Below, piece by piece: positions 59,382-64,000 of a DNA stretch of 64,000 nt. The notes beneath the pieces are model-generated. The model was not told where the DNA came from, ran no database searches, and saw only the letters and a list, made by a program, of their open reading frames with translations. A program made the translations under genes and the position numbers. The stretch covers positions 4,716,356-4,780,355 of the forward strand of contig NZ_CP060140.1 of the NCBI RefSeq assembly GCF_022376295.1. Direction: 5' to 3'. This stretch comes from Nodularia sphaerocarpa UHCC 0038. GTDB lineage: Bacteria > Cyanobacteriota > Cyanobacteriia > Cyanobacteriales > Nostocaceae. The first letter of the stretch is position 1. Every line of letters starts with the position of its first letter.

Positions 59382-60752
59382 TTAAATCTCTGGTATAGCT
59401 GAGGACGGTATAGGAGATGTGAGACTAGATATCGCCAGTGCATCAATAACATCAGGAAGTTCATCTTCCACAAATCGTAAGCGGTGAAAAAAGTAGGCAA
59501 TACAGGTTGCACAAATGGTAAAAATTCCCATAATCATCAACAAAAGCCCCATACCACGACCTGCACCAACACCAATAATTTGTCCGATACTGTCTGCGAA
59601 CAAACCATCAGTAGCCATTAAGGGTTCAAAAACCTTTTCTGCCAAAGGCCCTATCGTAATATAGCCTAAAGGTAGACCCGCCGCTTCCATTGCTCCTTTC
59701 ATAGAAAAGACTCTACCCTGCACATTAGGCTCTACTTTTGATTGAAAAATAGCTTGGGTGGAACTATCAATAATTGGTCTGATCAAGAAGAATAAGAACA
59801 CACCAACAATGAAGACAATCACAGAAGGTTGCAAGCCAGCGACCAGAAGAGAGAATCCCGTAAGCAGCATACAGCCGTAAATCATATTCATTTTACGTTG
59901 TAGACCTCCCCAAATACCAATTAGTAACCCACCTAACAAAACAGCAACTCCAAACAGCGAAAGGATAGTTCCCAAGACTGTTACAGGCGCAAAAGATAAC
60001 ACCAGGGGTGTGGTGATCACCTGAACACCTCCCACCAGAAAAATACTAGAAGCTGAGATAATTAACAGTGCTAACAATCCTGGTCGAGCCACTAAATAGG
60101 TGAATCCATAAGTTGTTTCCTTAATAAAAGAAGTTTCCTCAATTGCAACATTAGGAGGGCTAGCTTCAGGAAACCGCAGCAGCAAAAGGATAGCAATACC
60201 TAAAAATATGGTAATTAAGTGCAGCACAATAATTCCTTGGAGATAAATAGTGCCTAGCAGGATTCCTCCTAAAGGTGGTGCGATGAGCCGGGCGATACCG
60301 TTCATCAAACTCAGCATTCCATTGGCACGACCAAGGTGCTGTTTTGGTACTAGTAGGGTGATGGAAGCGATGAAAGCGGGTATCTGAAAAGCCATGAAGA
60401 TAGCACTGAAGAGATTGGCTAAGTAAATATGCCAAATTTCTAGTCTACCGAGGAAAAATAAAACACCAAGCGATAGCATTGCCAAACTCGCAAAGAAATC
60501 ACTCAGAATCATTGTCCACCGACGATCCCAACGATCCACCATTAAACCCGCGATTGGTGCAAGTAAGATCAGTGGTAAGGTATTGAAAAGGGTAACAAAA
60601 GCAAATTGTGTAACAGAACCAGTATGCTCGTAAACCCAAACATTCAAAGCAAATCCGGTGATGCTGCTACCAATAGATGCAATGAGCTGTCCCACCCAAA
60701 CTATGATAAACAGTTTCATTTCACGGAAAATAGTCAGTGGCGTTTTTTCCAT
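59382..60752 (-). CDS. MFS transporter
   Basis: A 456-residue protein with twelve predicted membrane helices of the EntS/MdtG-like efflux type. The loop between helices 2 and 3 is GLMVDRWDRRWTMI, the family motif A region (G-x3-D-R-x-x-R). Starts with a short cytoplasmic MEKTPLTIFREMKLF. The ABC exporter gene follows 66 bases downstream, so the two may be expressed together as an export module. Substrate unknown. Confidence 0.9.
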   Translation of the reverse strand: MEKTPLTIFREMKLFIIVWVGQLIASIGSSITGFALNVWVYEHTGSVTQFAFVTLFNTLPLILLAPIAGLMVDRWDRRWTMILSDFFASLAMLSLGVLFFLGRLEIWHIYLANLFSAIFMAFQIPAFIASITLLVPKQHLGRANGMLSLMNGIARLIAPPLGGILLGTIYLQGIIVLHLITIFLGIAILLLLRFPEASPPNVAIEETSFIKETTYGFTYLVARPGLLALLIISASSIFLVGGVQVITTPLVLSFAPVTVLGTILSLFGVAVLLGGLLIGIWGGLQRKMNMIYGCMLLTGFSLLVAGLQPSVIVFIVGVFLFFLIRPIIDSSTQAIFQSKVEPNVQGRVFSMKGAMEAAGLPLGYITIGPLAEKVFEPLMATDGLFADSIGQIIGVGAGRGMGLLLMIMGIFTICATCIAYFFHRLRFVEDELPDVIDALAISSLTSPIPSSAIPEI

Positions 60753-60818
60753 ACTGGCTAAGATGATTAACTCCTCAGTATATACGTATTAATAGCGTTG
60801 TATCAAGTCACAACCTCT

Positions 60819-60846
60819 GTAGAGACGTTCCATCGAAGGTCTCTAC
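60819..60846. repeat. inverted repeat GTAGAGAC/GTCTCTAC
   Basis: Eight-base arms (60819-60826 and 60839-60846) with a 12-base loop. A common dispersed stem-loop in Nostoc-type genomes. Lies between the MFS and glycosyltransferase genes. Confidence 0.75.
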
Positions 60847-60891
60847 ATTTAAATTTATACTTGGTTTCAGCAATGCCAGATTTTAGATTGA

Positions 60892-60912
60892 CCCCATGCA
60901 TGAATGCAGGGG
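60892..60912. repeat. hairpin resembling an IS605-type end
   Basis: CCCC-A-TGCAT-GA-ATGCA-GGGG. It is followed by CTTCAAT and has no transposase gene next to it; it comes just after the glycosyltransferase stop codon on the other strand and could also be its terminator. Confidence 0.4.
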
Positions 60913-60926
60913 CTTCAATCCAAAAT

Positions 60927-62186
60927 TTAAAATCTAAAATCTAAAATTCGGTGATACTGGTGCAATAGCTTTTCCGCTTGATCATCCCAAGCAAACTTTT
61001 CCACCGCCCGATGTTTTCCAGCTTCCCCCATTGCAATTGTCAGATTGTCATCTAGAAGCAGCCGCAGAATTGCTGCGGCTAAAGCATCTGCATCGCCGCG
61101 TTGGACTAATAGCCCTGTTTTCTCATCCTCCACGAGTTCGGGGAAAGCACCCCCACGGGTTGCAATTACAGGTAATCCCATTGACATGGCTTCAACAATG
61201 GGCATCCCAAAGGCTTCATTCCAGACAGATGGAAAGATAAATATATCTGCTTGCTGATAGTAGGAAATCAACTCTAAATGGGGAATTTTTCCCAGAAAAA
61301 ATACTGAACTGGCGGCGGTAGGCGCAATTCGATCTTGCAATTGCGATCTATAACTACCTTGGTAATAAGGGCGAAGATTCTGAATTTGAGGGTCTTGTCT
61401 ATCTAGTGTGTACCACGGCACAAGTGCGTTTTCTGAACCGACGAGTTTTAACTGTACTTGGGGATAACGAGATATGACTTTGTTAAAGGCATCAATTAAA
61501 ACGTGTACTCCCTTCTCCGGTGAAATTCTACCTACAAACAGGATTTGTTTAGAATCTTTTTTCTGGGCTTGTTTATTTTCATGATCATTCGGGACAGTGA
61601 AGTGATGAATATCTGCGCCGTTGTAAATGGTTTGGCTGTTAATGTGAGGTAAATATTTGCGAACCTGATTTGTCAGATAATTGCTGCATCCAATGACTAA
61701 ATCGACTGACTTCAGGTGCTTTTTAACTATGACTGGATCGAACAAGGGCAGAAAATCACTGTGTATATGTAAGACTATTTTGGCTTGGGGATTATAAGCA
61801 CGTATCAGGGGAACAAATTGAAAAACAATGTTCATGTGGATGACATCACATTGTTGTGCTTGAATATCCTGGGCTACTTGCCGATAGAAGTCACAAAAAA
61901 ATAATTGTGAGGCATAAAATGGACGTTGAGGATGGGAAATATTCCAAGTATCAAGATAGTTTAAAGGTTCTAATATTTTATCGAACCATGAATCTGGAAT
62001 CCGGCGATAAATGATGCCATCTTCGTAGTATTCTAATTCTTGATATGATCCTTTTGAACCATAGAATAAAACTTCATGTCCTGCACGAGCTAAACGCAGT
62101 GCTAAGGCATAAGATACTAGGCGGATTCCTCCAGATTTAGGCGGTTCTGCTAGGGTAACAGGGTAGTCGAAGAAGGCGATTTTCAT
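60927..62186 (-). CDS. glycosyltransferase, GT4 family
   Basis: A 419-residue retaining glycosyltransferase with the two-Rossmann GT-B fold. N-terminal glycine loop GGIRLVSYALALRLARAGHEVLFYG; C-terminal donor site GRISPEKGVHVLIDAFNKV and FPSVWNEAFGMPIVEAMSMGLPVIATRGGAFPEL (E-x7-E pair). Acceptor unknown; solitary, so not obviously part of a polysaccharide locus. Ends within the A/T-rich repeats 60920-60950. Confidence 0.92.
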   Translation of the reverse strand: MKIAFFDYPVTLAEPPKSGGIRLVSYALALRLARAGHEVLFYGSKGSYQELEYYEDGIIYRRIPDSWFDKILEPLNYLDTWNISHPQRPFYASQLFFCDFYRQVAQDIQAQQCDVIHMNIVFQFVPLIRAYNPQAKIVLHIHSDFLPLFDPVIVKKHLKSVDLVIGCSNYLTNQVRKYLPHINSQTIYNGADIHHFTVPNDHENKQAQKKDSKQILFVGRISPEKGVHVLIDAFNKVISRYPQVQLKLVGSENALVPWYTLDRQDPQIQNLRPYYQGSYRSQLQDRIAPTAASSVFFLGKIPHLELISYYQQADIFIFPSVWNEAFGMPIVEAMSMGLPVIATRGGAFPELVEDEKTGLLVQRGDADALAAAILRLLLDDNLTIAMGEAGKHRAVEKFAWDDQAEKLLHQYHRILDFRF

Positions 62187-62503
62187 ATTTTAGAATTTAT
62201 ATAGGTTGGCAACAAAGCTAAATATAATGCTGATAATACCAATTATTTGTGAGGCTGCATATTATTTCGACCCCACCCCTAACCCCTCCGGTGCAAGCGA
62301 GGAGGGGAACTGGATTTCTGGTTAAATTATATTTATGCATCTTTATATTAAATTGGTATAAGATGGTGTGGTTTTGATTTGGAAATTTGCATACTTTTGT
62401 TTAATTAGAATATGCATTAATCTCACGCATTCGCCGTTAGGCTTTCGGTGCAGGGTAGGCGCAAAGAACAAAAGTTTAAAAAATGTAATTATCGAGAATT
62501 GGT
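62187..62503. other. gap with family C element and dispersed repeat
   Basis: Contains the simple family C copy (62236-62359) and a dispersed repeat (GCATTCGCCGTTAGGC, 62428-62443, then TTCGGTGCAGGGTAGGCGC). No gene; a minus-strand 124-codon frame overlaps the downstream aldo/keto reductase. Confidence 0.6.
62236..62359. mobile_element. inverted-repeat element family C, simple copy
   Basis: Ends ATACCAATT (62236-62244) and AATTGGTAT (62351-62359) are perfect inverted repeats. The interior has CCCCTCC-GGTGCAAGCGA-GGAGGGG, a strong hairpin. 124 bases in all. Its longer relative is at 54922-55284. Confidence 0.7.
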
Positions 62504-63337
62504 ATGAAAAACATTTGCTTACTATCTGGTCAATTGATGCCAGTATTAGGAATGGGGACTGCGGGATTGGGTGAAGTTCACGCCGAGGGTGAAAATGAAA
62601 TTGCTGCTTTGCGTCGTGGACTGGATTTGGGGATGACTTTGATTGATACGGCGGAAATTTACGGGGATGGTGGGGCGGAAATTTTAATTGGGGAAGCGAT
62701 CGCTCATTGTCGTTCATCAGTGTTTCTCGTCAGTAAGGTTGCTCCTCGCAATGCAACTCAGCTAGGGGCGATCGCTGCTTGTGAGAATAGTTTACGACGG
62801 TTACAAACTGATTACCTCGACCTTTATTTACTGCACTGGCGGGGGCCTGTACCGTTATCAGAAACCTTGGTAGCATTGGAGACGCTGAAACAATCTGGCA
62901 AAATTCGAGATTATGGCGTTGGCAATTTTGATGTCAAGGATATGGAAGAGGCTAGGGCTTTACCCGGAGGTGAAGTTATTGCGACAAATCAAATCCCCTA
63001 CAATTTGCGACATCGTAACAGTGAATGGAAGCTGTTATCTTGGTGTCAACAAAGAGGAATCCCCATCATGGCGCATTCGCCTCTGCTACAGGGTGAACTC
63101 CTCAAACATCCCAAATTGCTAGAAATTGCCCAACAGCGTGGGGTAACAGTTGCACAGGTGGCGATCGCTTGGTTGTTGCATCAAGAGGTGATAGTCTTTC
63201 CCAAAGTTAGCAGTATCGCCCACGTTGAGCAGAATCGAGCCGCCCTCGATTTGCAGTTAACTACAGAAGAACTGAGTGCTTTGGATGTTGCTTTTCCCCC
63301 ACCATCTGCACCTATTACCCTGCTGGAGAATTGGTAA
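62504..63337 (+). CDS. aldo/keto reductase, short form
   Basis: A 277-residue member of the family. Catalytic Asp and Tyr in LIDTAEIYGDGGAE, Lys in FLVSKVAPRN and His in YLLHWRGPVP; GKIRDYGVGNFD and the cofactor loop VFPKVSSIAHVEQN are also seen. Ends a little early compared with 44376 (319 aa) but no motif is missing. Substrate unknown. Confidence 0.9.
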   Translation: MKNICLLSGQLMPVLGMGTAGLGEVHAEGENEIAALRRGLDLGMTLIDTAEIYGDGGAEILIGEAIAHCRSSVFLVSKVAPRNATQLGAIAACENSLRRLQTDYLDLYLLHWRGPVPLSETLVALETLKQSGKIRDYGVGNFDVKDMEEARALPGGEVIATNQIPYNLRHRNSEWKLLSWCQQRGIPIMAHSPLLQGELLKHPKLLEIAQQRGVTVAQVAIAWLLHQEVIVFPKVSSIAHVEQNRAALDLQLTTEELSALDVAFPPPSAPITLLENW

Positions 63338-63368
63338 TTAAAAAGTCAGGGCGTAAGGTTTTGCTCCC

Positions 63369-64000
63369 CTACTGCGGATTATTAAATCTTTTGGCTAAAT
63401 CTTCAGTTTTCTGCTGGTAATATTCCTTTGTGAGGATCGGGGGGTACTTAGGCGCTTCGCCTGCATCTAAGCAAGTTTCAATACAGGCAATTTCTGTATT
63501 ATCGCCAGGAGAGAGAAAGAAAGCTAAGGAGTATCTTTCTGGCAGATTACGGGCATTGGCTGGCATCAGTACCCGATGTTTGGTAGCTGGAAGTTGATCG
63601 TTTGTCCATCGCTGCATGACATCGGCGATAAAGACTATGGGTGTGTTAGGAAGTGGAGGCGCTGCAATCCATTCTCCGGCATTAGTACAGACTTCTAGCC
63701 CGCCATTTTCATCCTGAAACAGCAGGGAAAGACTGCCCCAATCTGTATGTTCCTCGAAGCGTGCTTCTCCTGGTTGGGGCGGTTCAGATACTTCATAGTA
63801 GCGATGCAACAGCCCATAGTCTGCTTGCTGGGGATGGCGATCGCTAAAGTAAGATTCTGGCAGGTTTAAGGCTAGAGAGATGGCTTTGAGGATGCGATCG
63901 CCAGCGTCATGACAAGCTATGAATAATTGCTGAATAGCATCACTAAAAGCGGGATGGTTCGCCAGGTGCTGATGAACTTGCAATGCTACAGGGGAATCTG
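63369..64000 (-). CDS. 2-oxoglutarate/Fe(II) oxygenase, isopenicillin-N-synthase-like, N-terminus outside window
   Basis: Partial: the frame stays open through the last base, so the true start is beyond 64000. The visible 210 residues carry the iron triad His and Asp in EEHTDWGSLSLL and His in ATKHRVLMP, and the 2-oxoglutarate Arg with Ser in RYSLAFFLSPG. This is the catalytic core plus C-terminal part of the family. Function (gibberellin- or ethylene-type chemistry in plants, other in bacteria) cannot be inferred. Convergent with the aldo/keto reductase, 31 bases apart. Confidence 0.85.
   Translation of the reverse strand, partial: DSPVALQVHQHLANHPAFSDAIQQLFIACHDAGDRILKAISLALNLPESYFSDRHPQQADYGLLHRYYEVSEPPQPGEARFEEHTDWGSLSLLFQDENGGLEVCTNAGEWIAAPPLPNTPIVFIADVMQRWTNDQLPATKHRVLMPANARNLPERYSLAFFLSPGDNTEIACIETCLDAGEAPKYPPILTKEYYQQKTEDLAKRFNNPQ

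Noticed and set aside
62343..62717. 124-codon minus-strand frame
   Set aside because: It covers the family C element end, a dispersed repeat and the antisense of the aldo/keto reductase start.

Overview
The window looks like a chromosomal segment of a filamentous, heterocyst-forming type cyanobacterium (Nostoc/Anabaena/Trichormus-like). The evidence is the many HIP1 octamers (GCGATCGC), tandem heptamer repeats (STRRs) in several intergenic gaps, a SecA without the C-terminal zinc motif, a GUN4-domain protein, plant-type and bacterial-type ferredoxins, a PEP-CTERM protein, and typical cyanobacterial AccD, PilD, RibF and LeuA/LeuB proteins. No rRNA, CRISPR array or prophage block was seen. One tRNA is present, tRNA-Ser(GGA). 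Assignment below family level cannot be made from the sequence alone.

Layout. 0-7 kb: a MazEF-type toxin-antitoxin pair with a clear promoter, then secA, a diheme cytochrome c, a MoxR ATPase and ribF on the minus strand. 7-8.5 kb: an orphan TnpB gene with a right-end hairpin. 8.7-12.2 kb: MBL hydrolase, surE, pheS. 12.36-14.33 kb: a MITE-like repeat followed by a translationally coupled DUF262/HEPN gene pair, which is one of the two best candidates for an undescribed system. 14.4-19 kb: short RecQ, FkbM methyltransferase, leuA, NYN protein. 19-22.5 kb: poorly coding DNA with several small inverted-repeat elements, and glutathione reductase. 22.5-30.3 kb: PhyH-like oxygenase, sugar ABC permease, GIY-YIG protein, tRNA-Ser, ferredoxin, thermonuclease lipoprotein, inositol monophosphatase, J-domain/TPR protein coupled to hisZ, second ferredoxin. 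30.5-32.6 kb: PEP-CTERM protein and a LivF-type ATPase. 32.78-35.17 kb: a small HTH gene divergent from a two-gene operon (glycine-rich membrane-inserting-like protein plus small helical partner), the whole bracketed by 39-bp direct repeats. This is the second candidate system. 35-37.3 kb: S23-type four-helix protein, JAMM peptidase and MoeB-rhodanese, a likely sulfur-transfer cluster. 37.6-41.6 kb: alpha/beta hydrolase, then an osmoprotectant (OpuC-type) ABC operon and a YdeI-like gene. 41.6-51.4 kb: gamma-glutamyltransferase, aldo/keto reductase, leuB, pilD, accD, and a sugar-binding protein. 51.7-57 kb: a 1035-residue repeat protein and a coiled-coil GUN4 protein, convergent across a nested repeat element. 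57.2-64 kb: ABC exporter, MFS transporter, glycosyltransferase, aldo/keto reductase, and a 2OG-Fe(II) oxygenase cut by the window edge.

How the genes fit together. Most are housekeeping genes scattered singly, as is usual in cyanobacteria (leuA and leuB are 27 kb apart). The accessory content lies in short modules: mazEF, DUF262-HEPN, HTH/Gly-rich operon, orphan TnpB. The gaps carry at least four families of small palindromic or inverted-repeat elements, including one element nested in another, and STRRs that supply the start codons of pheS and the inositol monophosphatase gene and interrupt the gamma-glutamyltransferase coding region in frame. Function calls rest on motifs read by eye; no database search was possible.
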